From Leptolyngbya sp. KIOST-1 (lineage in GTDB: Bacteria; Cyanobacteriota; Cyanobacteriia; Phormidesmidales; Phormidesmidaceae), in contig NZ_JQFA01000002.1 of NCBI RefSeq assembly GCF_000763385.1, positions 1,054,001 to 1,118,000 on the forward strand: a stretch of 64,000 nt of DNA, read 5' to 3'. The position numbers were made by a program, and so were the translations under genes. Shown here in pieces: positions 1-8,747 of the stretch; the first letter of the stretch is position 1; each line of letters begins with the position of its first letter. The notes under the pieces are model-generated. The model worked only from the letters and a program-made list of their open reading frames with translations, had not been told where the DNA came from and did not search any database.

Positions 1-169
1 CGCCCAGGGTGGCGACGTGGTACCGCGAGGCCACCTCGGGCACAATGCCGCCGTAGGGCTGGTGAATGTCGATTTGGGAAGCGACGACGGTGCTCAAAAC
101 GGTGCGATCGCGAACCACCGCCACCGCCGTCTCATCACAGCTTGTCTCTAGAGCCAGAATTGTCGCCAT
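1..169 (-). CDS. tsaD: tRNA threonylcarbamoyladenosine transferase TsaD, N-terminal part
   Basis: First 56 residues of TsaD (Gcp/Kae1 family), which transfers the threonylcarbamoyl group to A37 of ANN-decoding tRNAs. The visible start [16 protein letters not shown] is the family's N-terminal ATPase-fold motif, followed by the conserved [16 protein letters not shown] segment carrying the first metal-ligand histidine region. The ATG is at 169. The gene runs off the left edge of the window, so the catalytic core is unseen. It diverges from psaF across 195 bp that must hold both promoters. Confidence 0.93.
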   Translation of the reverse strand, partial: MATILALETSCDETAVAVVRDRTVLSTVVASQIDIHQPYGGIVPEVASRYHVATLG

Positions 170-364
170 GGAGTTGCCGCCGCAGAAGAACGTAAAGTCA
201 GCCCAGCCAGAATTTGTAGAGATGTAAACACCCCACCGATCTTAGCTTTACGGGGGTTCGGCTGCGGGGTATTATGGCGACCAAGTTGGGTGAATTTTCG
301 TTCAAAAAACTTAACTTTACGTTCAAATCGCCCCAGTTTCTTAGGTACTTAAAAGGAACGGTTT

Positions 365-865
365 ATGCGACGGTTTTTTGCTGTAGCGCTTGTAGTGTTT
401 CTCTGGTTCGGGTTTGCTCCCCCGGCCTCCGCTAGCCTGGCTGGCGACAACGTGGCAGGGCTGACCCCCTGTGGCCAAAACGAAGCCTTTCTAAAGCGGG
501 CTGCCGATGCCAAAACCCCTTCGGCAAAGGCTCGCTTTGACTTTTACGGCAGCTCCACGCTGCTGTGCGGCAGCGACGGCCTGCCCCACCTGGTGGTAGA
601 TGGCGATCTGGCCCACGCTGGTGAGTTCCTGATTCCTAGCCTGCTGTTTCTATATATTGCAGGTTGGATTGGCTGGGTAGGTCGGGCCTACCTGATTACG
701 GTCCGCGGTCAAAAGAACCCCGAAGACAAAGAGATCATCATCGATGTGCCCCTGGCCATCAAGTGTATGTTGACTGGGTTTGCCTGGCCCCTGACCGCCT
801 TCAAAGATATTGCCAGCGGTGCCATGTTCGCCAAAGACGATGAGATCACCGTATCTCCTCGCTAG
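365..865 (+). CDS. psaF: photosystem I reaction centre subunit III (PsaF)
   Basis: PsaF is the lumenal/transmembrane PSI subunit that helps dock plastocyanin or cytochrome c6 in algae and plants and contacts PsaJ. The 166-residue protein opens with a signal peptide (hydrophobic run at 4-18, likely cleavage after PASAS near residue 23), consistent with a lumenal N-terminus. Conserved features are the LTPC and [11 protein letters not shown] cysteine pair, the hydrophobic helix [19 protein letters not shown] and the C-terminal stretch with [16 protein letters not shown]. Length matches the family. It is followed after 50 bp by psaJ and then psaL on the same strand, so it is probably the first gene of a psaFJL operon. 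Confidence 0.97.
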   Translation: MRRFFAVALVVFLWFGFAPPASASLAGDNVAGLTPCGQNEAFLKRAADAKTPSAKARFDFYGSSTLLCGSDGLPHLVVDGDLAHAGEFLIPSLLFLYIAGWIGWVGRAYLITVRGQKNPEDKEIIIDVPLAIKCMLTGFAWPLTAFKDIASGAMFAKDDEITVSPR

Positions 866-915
866 GTAGCCTCTCTACCTGCCCAAACTACACGATCCAG
901 GAGAACTAATTAGTC

Positions 916-1041
916 ATGGACAACAATCTGCTTCGGTATCTGTCCTCTGCCCCCGTGCTGGCCACGGTGTGGATGGTGGTTACCGCCGGTATTTTGATTG
1001 AGTTCAACCGCTTCTTTCCCGATTTGCTGCTGCACCCCTAG
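916..1041 (+). CDS. psaJ: photosystem I reaction centre subunit IX (PsaJ)
   Basis: A 41-residue single-helix protein, [20 protein letters not shown] followed by a hydrophobic stretch and the ending [12 protein letters not shown], typical of PsaJ. It sits in the thylakoid membrane next to PsaF and binds chlorophyll. A purine-rich ribosome-binding site (AGGAG) lies about 12 bp before the ATG. The gene is shorter than common ORF length cut-offs but is unmistakable by sequence and by its place right after psaF. Confidence 0.96.
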   Translation: MDNNLLRYLSSAPVLATVWMVVTAGILIEFNRFFPDLLLHP

Positions 1042-1089
1042 GGCGTGACAACAGTTGCTGTGACCTTATTTGAGTTGGAGAAACCCCCT

Positions 1090-1572
1090 ATGACAGAAGC
1101 TATTCAGCCCGCTGGGGATCCTCAGATTGGCAATTTAGAAACGCCGATCAATTCCTCTGCGTTTTCCAAGGCCTTCATTGGCAACCTGCCTGCCTACCGG
1201 GCTGGTCTCTCGCCCCAGCGCCGCGGCCTTGAGATTGGCATGGCCCACGGCTATTTCCTCTACGGCCCCTTTGCCCTGCTCGGTCCCCTGCGCGACTCTG
1301 AGATTCCCGGTCTGGCCGGTCTACTCAGCGCCGCCGGTCTGATTGTCATCCTGACCGCCTGCCTATCGCTGTATTCCGGCGCTGGCGTCAACACCTCGGT
1401 CACCAAAACCACCACCCCCTTCACTCCCCCCGCCACCCTGGAAACCAACGAGGGCTGGAGCGAGTTTGCGGGCGGCTTTCTAATTGGTGGCATTGGTGGA
1501 GCTACCTTTGCCTACCTGCTGGCGGCCAACATGCCAATTTTGACCACCCTGGTCAGCGGCGGCCACAGCTAA
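1090..1572 (+). CDS. psaL: photosystem I reaction centre subunit XI (PsaL)
   Basis: PsaL mediates contacts between PSI monomers in cyanobacterial oligomers. I chose the ATG at 1090 (160 residues, MTEAIQPAGDPQIG) over an in-frame GTG 45 bp upstream because a GGAG box precedes it and PsaL proteins normally begin this way. Conserved parts are the N-terminal GDPQIGNLETPINSS, the RRGLEIGMAHGYFLYGPF helix and the C-terminal GGFLIGGIGGATFAYLL helix. The loop between helices 2 and 3 is threonine/proline-rich (residues 104-118, with TPFTPP). psaI, the usual partner of psaL in trimer-type gene order, does not follow. The gene lies 48 bp after psaJ. Confidence 0.97.
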   Translation: MTEAIQPAGDPQIGNLETPINSSAFSKAFIGNLPAYRAGLSPQRRGLEIGMAHGYFLYGPFALLGPLRDSEIPGLAGLLSAAGLIVILTACLSLYSGAGVNTSVTKTTTPFTPPATLETNEGWSEFAGGFLIGGIGGATFAYLLAANMPILTTLVSGGHS

Positions 1573-1612
1573 GTCTGACGCAATAAGTCTGACGCAATAA
1601 CCCTTTGCTTTG

Positions 1613-1658
1613 AAAGCGCTGGGGGCAATGGACCACAATCCATTGCCCCCAGCGCTTT
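1613..1658. terminator. perfect 19-bp hairpin, bidirectional terminator candidate
   Basis: The arms 1613-1631 (AAAGCGCTGGGGGCAATGG) and 1640-1658 are exact reverse complements with an 8-nt loop. A T-tract follows the stem on the plus strand, and its A-tract complement serves the minus strand. It lies between the convergent psaL and the PLP-lyase gene, so it can end transcription from both sides. Just before it the 14-mer AAGTCTGACGCAAT is repeated twice (1571-1598), and just after it CTACAGC(A/G)CTCCGTT is repeated. Confidence 0.7.
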
Positions 1659-1689
1659 TCTACAGCGCTCCGTTCTACAGCACTCCGTT

Positions 1690-2919
1690 CTACAGCACTC
1701 CGATCGCCTCGACAGCGGCCTCTACCGCCAGCGCCACATGGGTCCAGTGGGTGCCGCCCTGGCAATAGACGGTGTAGGGTTCCCGCAGGGGGCCATCGGC
1801 GGAGAGTTCTGAGGTGCTGCCGTCGATAAAGGTGCCCCCGGCCATCACCAGTTGGCTGTCGTAGCCGGGCATGGCGGCGGGCACCGGTTCTACGTAGGCA
1901 TCGATGGGGGAATGGGCCTGCACCGCCTTACAGAAGGCGATCAGTTTTGCCGACGAGCCCAGGCGAATGGCCTGGATGACATCGCGCTGGGGGACAGTGG
2001 GCGCGGGGTTGACGGGATAGCCCAGGGCCTCAAAGGTAGCCGCCAGCAGGTAGTTGCCCTTCATGGCCTCGCCCACCATTTGAGGAGCCAAAAACAGGCC
2101 CTGGTACAGCAGGCGGTTTTGGTTCAGGCTGGACCCGCCGCTGGCCCCAATGCCGGGGGCAGTGAGGCGGCAGGCGGCGGCGGCCACCAGATCCGCGCGA
2201 CCCGCTACGTACCCCCCCGTAGGGGCAATTGTGCCGCCGGGGTTTTTGATCAGGGAACCGGCGATTAGGTCGGCCCCGACGGCGGTGGGCTCACGGTCTT
2301 CTAAAAATTCGCCGTAGCAGTTGTCGACAAAACAGACCACGTCGGGTTTCTGGGCCTTGACCGATCGCACGATTTTTTCGATTTCGGCTATGGTGAGGGT
2401 TGAGCGCCAACTGTAGCCGCAGGATCGCTGGATATGGACCAGTCGGGTATTGGGTCTGACTGCGTTAGCCAGGGCCGTCCAGTCGATTCCGTGGGTGGGG
2501 CTCAGCGGTAACTCTCGATAGGACACCCCAAACTCAGCTAAGGACCCCTGGCCTGCGCTTCGAATACCAATCACTTCCTCCAGGGTGTCGTAGGGGGTAC
2601 CTGCTACCGCCAGCATTTCATCGCCAGGGCGCAGCACGCCGTACAGGGCACAGGCGATCGCGTGGGTGCCAGAGACAAACTGCGATCGCGCCAGCGCCGC
2701 CTCTGCTCCCATAACGTCGGCAAACACGCGATCGAAGGTATCTCGGCCGATGTCGTCGTGACCGTAGCCCGATACACTACTGAAGTGGTGGCTCCCTACC
2801 CGGTGCCGCCTGAATGCCGCCAGTACCCGCTCCAGGTTCTGCTTGACCTGGGCGTCAATTCCATAAAAAATCGGAAGAAGTACAGATTCTGGCGGCATTT
2901 TTGGGTTTGATTGTTGCAA
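1690..2919 (-). CDS. methionine gamma-lyase family protein (PLP-dependent, 'aluminium resistance' type)
   Basis: A 409-residue fold-type I PLP enzyme of the Met_gamma_lyase/YnbB family. The likely Schiff-base lysine is K225 in GSLIKNPGG. Other family marks are SGYGHDDIGRDTFDRVFADV at 50-69, RSQFVSGTHAIACAL (cofactor phosphate region), and CFVDNCYGEFLED with the aspartate that pairs with the PLP nitrogen. The family name rests on similarity to Cys/Met-metabolism enzymes; the true substrate is usually unknown, so I do not assign one. It is convergent with psaL and divergent from desC. Confidence 0.88.
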   Translation of the reverse strand: MQQSNPKMPPESVLLPIFYGIDAQVKQNLERVLAAFRRHRVGSHHFSSVSGYGHDDIGRDTFDRVFADVMGAEAALARSQFVSGTHAIACALYGVLRPGDEMLAVAGTPYDTLEEVIGIRSAGQGSLAEFGVSYRELPLSPTHGIDWTALANAVRPNTRLVHIQRSCGYSWRSTLTIAEIEKIVRSVKAQKPDVVCFVDNCYGEFLEDREPTAVGADLIAGSLIKNPGGTIAPTGGYVAGRADLVAAAACRLTAPGIGASGGSSLNQNRLLYQGLFLAPQMVGEAMKGNYLLAATFEALGYPVNPAPTVPQRDVIQAIRLGSSAKLIAFCKAVQAHSPIDAYVEPVPAAMPGYDSQLVMAGGTFIDGSTSELSADGPLREPYTVYCQGGTHWTHVALAVEAAVEAIGVL

Positions 2920-3039
2920 TGGTTAAATTTTTCCGTTAAGAAACAGGGGTAATTATTCTCCCCCATATTTACTCCGCTTGAGCAAAATTCTTATCTAAAG
3001 GTCTTGTTCGAGCCTCTGTCCAATTTCTGAGATTTCTGC

Positions 3040-3861
3040 ATGACTGCTGTAACTACTGAGCGTTTGTCCCGCGATTGGGTCACCCTCCTATTTATGATCG
3101 CTGTCCACAGCATGGCTGCGTTGGCCTTTTTGCCCAGCAATTTCTCCTGGGCGGCGATCGGTGTGGCACTGCTGCTGCACTGGTTTACGGGCTGCCTCGG
3201 CATCACCCTGGGCTGGCACCGCCTGGTCTCCCACCGCAGCTTCACGGTGCCCAAGTGGCTAGAGTATTTCTTCGTCTTTTGCGGTACCCTGGCCTGTCAG
3301 CACGGCCCCATCATGTGGGTGGGTCTGCATCGCCATCACCACGCTTACTCCGACAAAAGTCTGGACCATCACGACTCCAACAAAGGCTTCTGGTGGAGTC
3401 ATATGGGCTGGATGCTGCGAGACGTGCCGGCCAAAGACGAGGTCTCTCGATTCATTCGCGATATTAAGGACGATCCGTTCTACCTGTTCTGCGAGCGGTT
3501 CTTTCTGCCGCTGCAAATTGCGTTGGGAGTAGTCCTGTACCTTCTGGGCGGTTGGCCCTTCGTGCTCTGGGGTGTGTTTGTGCGGCTGGTGGCAGTTTAC
3601 CACTGCACCTGGTTGGTCAACAGCGCCACCCACAAGTTTGGCTACCGCAGCTTTGAAACCGACGACAAATCGACCAACTGCTGGTGGGTGGCCGTGCTGA
3701 CCTACGGTGAGGGCTGGCACAACAACCACCACGCCTACCAGTACTCGGCGCGCCACGGCCTGAACTGGTGGGAGATTGACATCACCTGGATGACCATCCG
3801 TTTTCTAGAGGCGGTAGGGCTGGCCAAAAAGGTAAAACTGGTTGGTACCGCCGACAGCTAG
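3040..3861 (+). CDS. desC: delta-9 acyl-lipid fatty acid desaturase
   Basis: Membrane di-iron desaturase that introduces the first double bond at C9 of lipid-bound acyl chains, using ferredoxin in cyanobacteria. All three histidine boxes are present: HRLVSH (60-65), HRHHH (97-101) and HNNHH (227-231). Hydrophobic segments occur at about 15-55, 75-90 and 155-195, consistent with four membrane spans. Length (273) is normal for cyanobacterial DesC. Which C9 desaturase paralogue it is cannot be told from the sequence alone. A strong terminator follows 50 bp downstream. Confidence 0.93.
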   Translation: MTAVTTERLSRDWVTLLFMIAVHSMAALAFLPSNFSWAAIGVALLLHWFTGCLGITLGWHRLVSHRSFTVPKWLEYFFVFCGTLACQHGPIMWVGLHRHHHAYSDKSLDHHDSNKGFWWSHMGWMLRDVPAKDEVSRFIRDIKDDPFYLFCERFFLPLQIALGVVLYLLGGWPFVLWGVFVRLVAVYHCTWLVNSATHKFGYRSFETDDKSTNCWWVAVLTYGEGWHNNHHAYQYSARHGLNWWEIDITWMTIRFLEAVGLAKKVKLVGTADS

Positions 3862-3914
3862 CGACTGGGCCAGGGCTATCCGTAGCGATCGCCTGTGCGA
3901 TCGCCCATCGCTTG

Positions 3915-3948
3915 AGGACACCGTCACGGCATGGTGTCCTATTTTTTT
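3915..3948 (+). terminator. intrinsic-type terminator after desC
   Basis: Perfect 8-bp stem AGGACACC (3915-3922) / GGTGTCCT (3933-3940) with a 10-nt loop, followed by A and seven Ts. It separates desC from the GDSL lipoprotein gene that starts 20 bp later. Confidence 0.75.
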
Positions 3949-3968
3949 GTCCCTGCTAAGTCCTGTCC

Positions 3969-4694
3969 ATGAGAGAAAAAATAACCGCCTGGTCTGTGGG
4001 TGCAGGAATTGGACTGCTGGTTTTAGCTGGGTGCGATCGCCCCCAGGGCCCGGTTGCGACTCCCCCCGTCGATCAGCCCATCGTCACCCAGCCGAGCAGT
4101 GCCCCTAGCCTCGAGGTCAGCAACCTGAATCGCGGCACCGGAGAGCAAATTGTTGCCTTTGGTGACAGTATTACGGCGGGGGCGGGGGTGGGGCCCGAGG
4201 CCGCCTATCCCAACCAGCTCAGCCAGACCCTGGACCTTCCCATTGTCAATTTGGGCCGGGGGGGCGACACCACCGGAACGGCTTTAAATCGATTGCCGCA
4301 AGAGGTGATCCCGGCCAATCCCTGGCTGGTTATGGTGGGCCTGGGTGGCAACGACTACCTGCGCCAGGTGCCGATCGCCCAAACCGAGGAAAATCTGCGC
4401 GACATTGTCACCCAGCTCCAGCAGCAGGGGGCAATCGTGGTGATCTTGGGGATGAATGTCTACCCCTTCAACGGCGACTACGAAGCCCTGTACCAGCGAG
4501 TCGCCAACGAGACCCAGGCCCATCTCATCCCTGGCGTGCTGGAAGGGCTCAACGACACCCGCTACCTGTACGACCGCATTCACCCCAACCAGGCTGGCCA
4601 CCGGATCCTGGCCGACCGGGTGGCCGAGGGGCTGGAGCCACTGCTAGAGCAGGCCACCTGGCCGACCAGCCTGTCCGACTGGCAACCCAACTAG
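3969..4694 (+). CDS. SGNH/GDSL-family esterase, lipoprotein
   Basis: A 241-residue arylesterase/TesA-like hydrolase. The N-terminus is a lipoprotein signal: positively charged MREK, a hydrophobic run, and the lipobox LVLAGC with C22 as the lipidation site, so the enzyme is probably anchored in a membrane facing the periplasm. Block I is FGDSITAG with nucleophile S67, followed by block II glycine in LGRGGD, block III GGND, and the C-terminal DRIHPNQAGH holding the Asp-His pair. A proline-rich linker (23-47) joins anchor and enzyme. The substrate is unknown. The stop is only 6 bp from the convergent gyrB stop. Confidence 0.87.
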   Translation: MREKITAWSVGAGIGLLVLAGCDRPQGPVATPPVDQPIVTQPSSAPSLEVSNLNRGTGEQIVAFGDSITAGAGVGPEAAYPNQLSQTLDLPIVNLGRGGDTTGTALNRLPQEVIPANPWLVMVGLGGNDYLRQVPIAQTEENLRDIVTQLQQQGAIVVILGMNVYPFNGDYEALYQRVANETQAHLIPGVLEGLNDTRYLYDRIHPNQAGHRILADRVAEGLEPLLEQATWPTSLSDWQPN

Positions 4695-4700
4695 CGGCGG

Positions 4701-6641
4701 CTAGATGTCGAGGTCTTCCAGCTTCATGCGAGGACCGTAGGTTTCGATGAACTCGCGGCGGGGAGCCACGCGATCGCCCATCAGAATCGTAAAGATGCGA
4801 TCGGCCTCGGCGGCATCCTCGATCTCCACTCGCTTCATGGTTCGGGTGGCAGGGTCCATGGTGGTCTCCCACAGCTGCTGGGGCATCATTTCGCCGAGAC
4901 CCTTAAACCGCTGCACCGTGTAGTTGGCGTTGGCCGGAAACTCGTTGGTGATCAGGTTTTGCAGCTCGCGCTCGTTGTAGCAGTACCAGTGGTTGCGGCC
5001 CCGCTCCACCTTGTAGAGGGGGGGGCAGGCGATGTACACATAGCCCTGGTCCACCAGGTCCCGCTGGTAGCGGTAAAAGAAGGTGAGCAGCAGGGTGCGA
5101 ATGTGGGCCCCGTCCACGTCGGCGTCGGTCATCAGACAGATGCGGTGGTAGCGCAGCTGGGACGAGTCGAACTCTTCGCCCTTGATACCCATGCCCAGAG
5201 CGGTGATCAGCGCCTGGATCTCGGTGTTTTTATAAATCTTGGAGTCGTCGGTCTTCTCGATGTTGAGGATCTTGCCCCGCAGGGGCAGAATGGCCTGGAA
5301 ACGGCGATCGCGCCCCTGCTTGGCGCTACCGCCCGCCGAGTCCCCTTCCACAATGAAGATCTCAGACTCGCCAGGGTCACGGCTGCTGCAGTCGGCCAGC
5401 TTGCCGGGCAGCGTGGACGACTCCAGCACCGACTTGCGCCGCACCAGGTCCCGCGCTCGCCGGGCTGCCTCGGCAGCATTAAACGACTGAATCGCCTTTT
5501 CCAGAATGGCATCGGCCACGTTGGGGTGAAAGTCGAGGTACTCCGTCAGCGCCTCGCCCACCAAAGAATCGACGATGCCGCGCACCTCAGTGTTGCCCAG
5601 CTTGGTCTTGGTTTGGCCCTCAAATTCGGGGTCGGGCACCTTCACCGAGATAATCGCCGTCAGTCCCTCGCGGATGTTTTCCCCCGCCAGGTTGGACTCG
5701 GCCTCTTTGCGTTTGTTGCGCTTGCGGCTGATGGTGTTGAGGGTGCGGGTCAGCACCGCCTTCAGCCCCTCCAGGTGGGTGCCGCCGTCGATGGTGCGAA
5801 TGTTGTTGGCGAAGCCCAGCAGATTGTCGGAGTAGGCGTCGACGCACCACTGGAGCGCCGCCTCCACCTGCACCCCGTCGCGCTCGGAGGAGATGTAGAT
5901 AATCTCGTCGTGGATGGGCTGCTTGTCGCTGTTGATGTACTGGACGTACTCCTTGATGCCGCCTTCGTAGAAATAGGTTGAGACCCTGGGCTCGCCGGAC
6001 TTGATCAGCTCCAGCCGATAGTCGGTAAACACGACCCGAATGCCCGCATTCAGGTAGGCCAGCTCCCGCACACGGCTGGCCAGGGTGTCGTAGTCGAACT
6101 CAATGCCGGTGTGAAAGATCTGGGTGTCGGGCAAAAACGTCACCGAGGTGCCCTGGCGCTTTTCGGCGATTTTCTCAACCCGCAGATCGCCGACGGGAAT
6201 GCCGCGCTCAAACCGCTGCAGGTGCTCTTTGCCCTCGCGCCACACGGTGACCTCGACCCACTCCGACAGGGCGTTGACCACGGAGATGCCGACGCCGTGG
6301 AGACCGCCGGAGACCTTGTAGCCGCCGCCGCCAAACTTGCCCCCGGCGTGGAGCACGGTCATCACCGTTTCAAGGGCAGACTTGCCCGTGCGGGGGTGAA
6401 TGTCGGTGGGAATGCCGCGTCCGTTGTCGGTGACGCTGACCGAGCCGTCGGCGTTGAGAGAAATATCGATGCTGTCGCAGTGGCCCGCCAGGGCTTCATC
6501 CACCGAGTTGTCGACAACCTCGTACACTAGGTGATGGAGACCACGGGGCCCAGTGCTGCCGATGTACATGCCTGGACGTTTACGAACAGGCTCAAGCCCC
6601 TCCAGAACCTGAATCTGCTCAGCACCGTAGTTGGTTGTCAT
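4701..6641 (-). CDS. gyrB: DNA gyrase subunit B
   Basis: ATPase subunit of gyrase, which introduces negative supercoils as GyrA2B2. The 646-residue protein has the GHKL ATPase domain ([44 protein letters not shown]), the transducer domain with a conserved QTKTKLGN, the TOPRIM domain ([28 protein letters not shown]) and the C-terminal RFKGLGEM motif. Length is that of the short GyrB form without the Gram-negative TOPRIM insertion. A TATAAT -10 box lies 65 bp upstream. The gene is convergent with the GDSL gene with almost no spacer. Confidence 0.97.
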   Translation of the reverse strand: MTTNYGAEQIQVLEGLEPVRKRPGMYIGSTGPRGLHHLVYEVVDNSVDEALAGHCDSIDISLNADGSVSVTDNGRGIPTDIHPRTGKSALETVMTVLHAGGKFGGGGYKVSGGLHGVGISVVNALSEWVEVTVWREGKEHLQRFERGIPVGDLRVEKIAEKRQGTSVTFLPDTQIFHTGIEFDYDTLASRVRELAYLNAGIRVVFTDYRLELIKSGEPRVSTYFYEGGIKEYVQYINSDKQPIHDEIIYISSERDGVQVEAALQWCVDAYSDNLLGFANNIRTIDGGTHLEGLKAVLTRTLNTISRKRNKRKEAESNLAGENIREGLTAIISVKVPDPEFEGQTKTKLGNTEVRGIVDSLVGEALTEYLDFHPNVADAILEKAIQSFNAAEAARRARDLVRRKSVLESSTLPGKLADCSSRDPGESEIFIVEGDSAGGSAKQGRDRRFQAILPLRGKILNIEKTDDSKIYKNTEIQALITALGMGIKGEEFDSSQLRYHRICLMTDADVDGAHIRTLLLTFFYRYQRDLVDQGYVYIACPPLYKVERGRNHWYCYNERELQNLITNEFPANANYTVQRFKGLGEMMPQQLWETTMDPATRTMKRVEIEDAAEADRIFTILMGDRVAPRREFIETYGPRMKLEDLDI

Positions 6642-6704
6642 GTTGTACGCTCCAAAAATGGGCCTAAGGCCATCCGGCTACCCAGTAGACTAAAACACTA
6701 GAAA

Positions 6705-6710
6705 ATTATA
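6705..6710 (-). promoter_or_regulatory. -10 box of a gyrB promoter
   Basis: On the minus strand this reads TATAAT within GCTATAATTTTC, an exact sigma-70 -10 consensus, leaving a 5' leader of about 55-60 nt before the gyrB ATG. No clean -35 box stands at 17 bp, so the assignment rests on the -10 alone. Confidence 0.45.
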
Positions 6711-6766
6711 GCACAAAGCCGCCACAGCGGATTCTAGAGCGGCTTCAGGCGAAGAATGGAGCAGGG

Positions 6767-7759
6767 ATGCAATCAACATTTTTTTCTCAGCTAAAATCAC
6801 CGCTCCAACCCCAAGCCAATATCAGTTCAATAGTACCATTCCTGCTGGTGATTGGCGGAGCCACCGCTACGGGCAAGTCATCCCTGGCCCTGGCCCTCGC
6901 CCAGCGCCTGCTGGCTGAAAATCACGGGGGCGTCATTCTCAGCGCCGACTCCCGACAAGTATACCGAGAGTTTGATATTGGCACCGCAAAACCTTCCGCC
7001 CGCGATCGCGAACAAGTCCCCCACTATTTAATTGATATCTGCGCCCCCACCGAAACTTTGACCCTGGCCCAGTACCAGGCCCAGGCCCAGGCGCTCATTC
7101 ACACCCTGCATGTCCAGGGCGAAGCGATGCCGCTGCTGGTCGGGGGCACCGGACTCTATATTGATGCTGTGATCAAAGGGCTGCGGATTCCGCCTGTGGC
7201 CCCCCAGCCGGCCCTGCGCCAGCAGTTAAATGACCTGGGTCAGTCCCACTGCTACGCTCTGCTCCAGGCGCTGGACCCGGCGGCGGCACAGCGCATTCAT
7301 CCCCACGACCCGGTGCGCACTGCACGCGCCCTGGAGGTCTGCTACGTCACCGGGCAGCCGATGTCTGCCCTCCAGGGGGAAGCCCCCCCTGACTATCCGG
7401 TGCTGTACCTGGGCCTGGACTGCGAGGCTGTGGCTCTAGAGCGCCGCATCGCCCAGCGGACCCAAGCCATGGTTGACGCCGGGTTCGTGGCCGAAGTCAC
7501 CGAGCTGAGCCAAACCTACGGCCCCGACCTGCCGCTGCTGCAAACTCTGGGCTACGCCGAAATGCTGCGCTACCTGCAAGGAGATAGCTCCCTGGCCACT
7601 GCCCAGGCCGAAATCGTGCAGCACACCCGCCAATTTGCCAAGCGCCAACGCACCTGGTTTCGCAACCGGGCAGCGGTGCAGTGGTTTGATGCCGAGGCGG
7701 AGGATCTGGTGGATCAGGTTTGGAAAGTGTTGAAGGAGTGGGAGGGACAGGTGGGGTAG
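6767..7759 (+). CDS. miaA: tRNA dimethylallyltransferase
   Basis: MiaA adds a dimethylallyl group to A37 of tRNAs reading UNN codons, the first step towards ms2i6A. The P-loop is GGATATGKS (29-37); further signatures are LSADSRQVYREFDIGTAKPS, the DxxxP region PHYLIDICAPTETLTLAQYQ and LVGGTGLYIDAVIKGL. Near the C-terminus QHTRQFAKRQRTWFRN is the conserved tRNA-binding segment. The ATG at 6767 is supported by GGAG 8 nt upstream, although about 20 residues precede the usual start of the family. It diverges from gyrB and converges on ccmO. Confidence 0.95.
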   Translation: MQSTFFSQLKSPLQPQANISSIVPFLLVIGGATATGKSSLALALAQRLLAENHGGVILSADSRQVYREFDIGTAKPSARDREQVPHYLIDICAPTETLTLAQYQAQAQALIHTLHVQGEAMPLLVGGTGLYIDAVIKGLRIPPVAPQPALRQQLNDLGQSHCYALLQALDPAAAQRIHPHDPVRTARALEVCYVTGQPMSALQGEAPPDYPVLYLGLDCEAVALERRIAQRTQAMVDAGFVAEVTELSQTYGPDLPLLQTLGYAEMLRYLQGDSSLATAQAEIVQHTRQFAKRQRTWFRNRAAVQWFDAEAEDLVDQVWKVLKEWEGQVG

Positions 7760-7841
7760 GTGAGAGGGTGGGTGGGTGCTGAAGATGGGTGGGTAAAAAT
7801 TCGTCCTCATCCACTCATCCACTCACCCAATTCCCATTGCC

Positions 7842-8726
7842 CTATAACTCTTCGTCAGCCAGCTCGCGCTCCTCCACGGTCAGTTCCAGGGCAATGGGTT
7901 CGACCTCTGTAGCGGCGGCTTCAAGCAGCACTGGCTCGGCTTCGGCAACCTCTTGCTTGACCTCCAGATTGAGGGGAATCCGCAGGGGTTCGGGCTGCTC
8001 CTGCTCCTGCTCCATTACCGGCAGCGATTCGACCAGATCGTCGAGGGGGCGCGGGATGACCATAACGGCGTGAAGTTCGCCGATGCGCTCGGCTTCGTGC
8101 ATGCCGGCTTCAATGGCGATCGCCACGTTGGGCAGCGATCCGCGAATCAAAATTGTGCAGAGGCCTTCGCCAATGGCTTCATGGGACATGAGCTGCACAT
8201 CGGCGCTCTTGGTCATGGCGTCGGCGGCTCCCACCATGGCCGGGAAACCTCGCGTTTCGAGCAGCCCAATGGCCTGACTGCCCAGTTTGCCTCCGGCCTC
8301 GCTGCGCAGCTCATCCCAGCGGGCGCAGATGGGAAGGACCGCCTCCAGGTTGGGCAAAGGGCGCGGAATCAGGCTCGAGGAGACAAACTGACCAAACTCC
8401 TGGGCCGTTTCAACCCCGGCCTCTACCGCCATCCGGACATCGGCAACACCGCCACGCACGATGGCGGTGCAGTGGCCCCCGCCAGTCTTTTCGTAGCCCA
8501 CCAACAGCACATTGGCGGCTTTGAGCATGGCGTCAGCGGTACCGACCACGGCTGGAAAACTCTCGGTGGACACCATACCCAGGGCAGCCCCCCGATAGGT
8601 ATCACGCCGCTGAGCTGCCGTTGACCTGGGGGCGGGCGTCGCCAGGGTCAGCCGCTTGGGCGTGCCGGACTTGAGCTCAAGGGGCGAGGCTAGTTTGCCG
8701 TCGGGTTGCATAGGGTGCCTCTGCAC
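7842..8726 (-). CDS. ccmO: carboxysome shell protein CcmO (tandem BMC domains)
   Basis: CcmO is a trimer-forming shell protein with two bacterial-microcompartment domains. The two repeats are visible: residues about 46-130 (ALGMVSTESFPAVVGTADAM, KTGGGHCTAIVRGGVADV) and about 150-235 (AIGLLETRGFPAMVGAADAM, AIGEGLCTILIRGSLPNV). A basic, proline-rich N-terminal extension (1-45) and an acidic C-terminal tail of about 55 residues flank them. It is the last gene of the ccm operon, 21 bp after ccmN. Lower similarity between its domains and CcmK is normal for CcmO. Confidence 0.94.
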   Translation of the reverse strand: MQRHPMQPDGKLASPLELKSGTPKRLTLATPAPRSTAAQRRDTYRGAALGMVSTESFPAVVGTADAMLKAANVLLVGYEKTGGGHCTAIVRGGVADVRMAVEAGVETAQEFGQFVSSSLIPRPLPNLEAVLPICARWDELRSEAGGKLGSQAIGLLETRGFPAMVGAADAMTKSADVQLMSHEAIGEGLCTILIRGSLPNVAIAIEAGMHEAERIGELHAVMVIPRPLDDLVESLPVMEQEQEQPEPLRIPLNLEVKQEVAEAEPVLLEAAATEVEPIALELTVEERELADEEL

Positions 8727-8747
8727 AGGGATGTCTGCCTCTCCATT

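Noticed and set aside
218-245. HLR1-like (RpaB) site upstream of psaF
   Set aside because: TTTACATC and TCTACAAA occur on the minus strand, but with a period of 8 instead of 10 and with mismatches.
4959-5981. 340-residue open frame on the plus strand opposite gyrB
   Set aside because: Runs entirely antisense to a highly conserved gene; composition (V, G, L, H-rich) is that of a GC-rich mirror frame.
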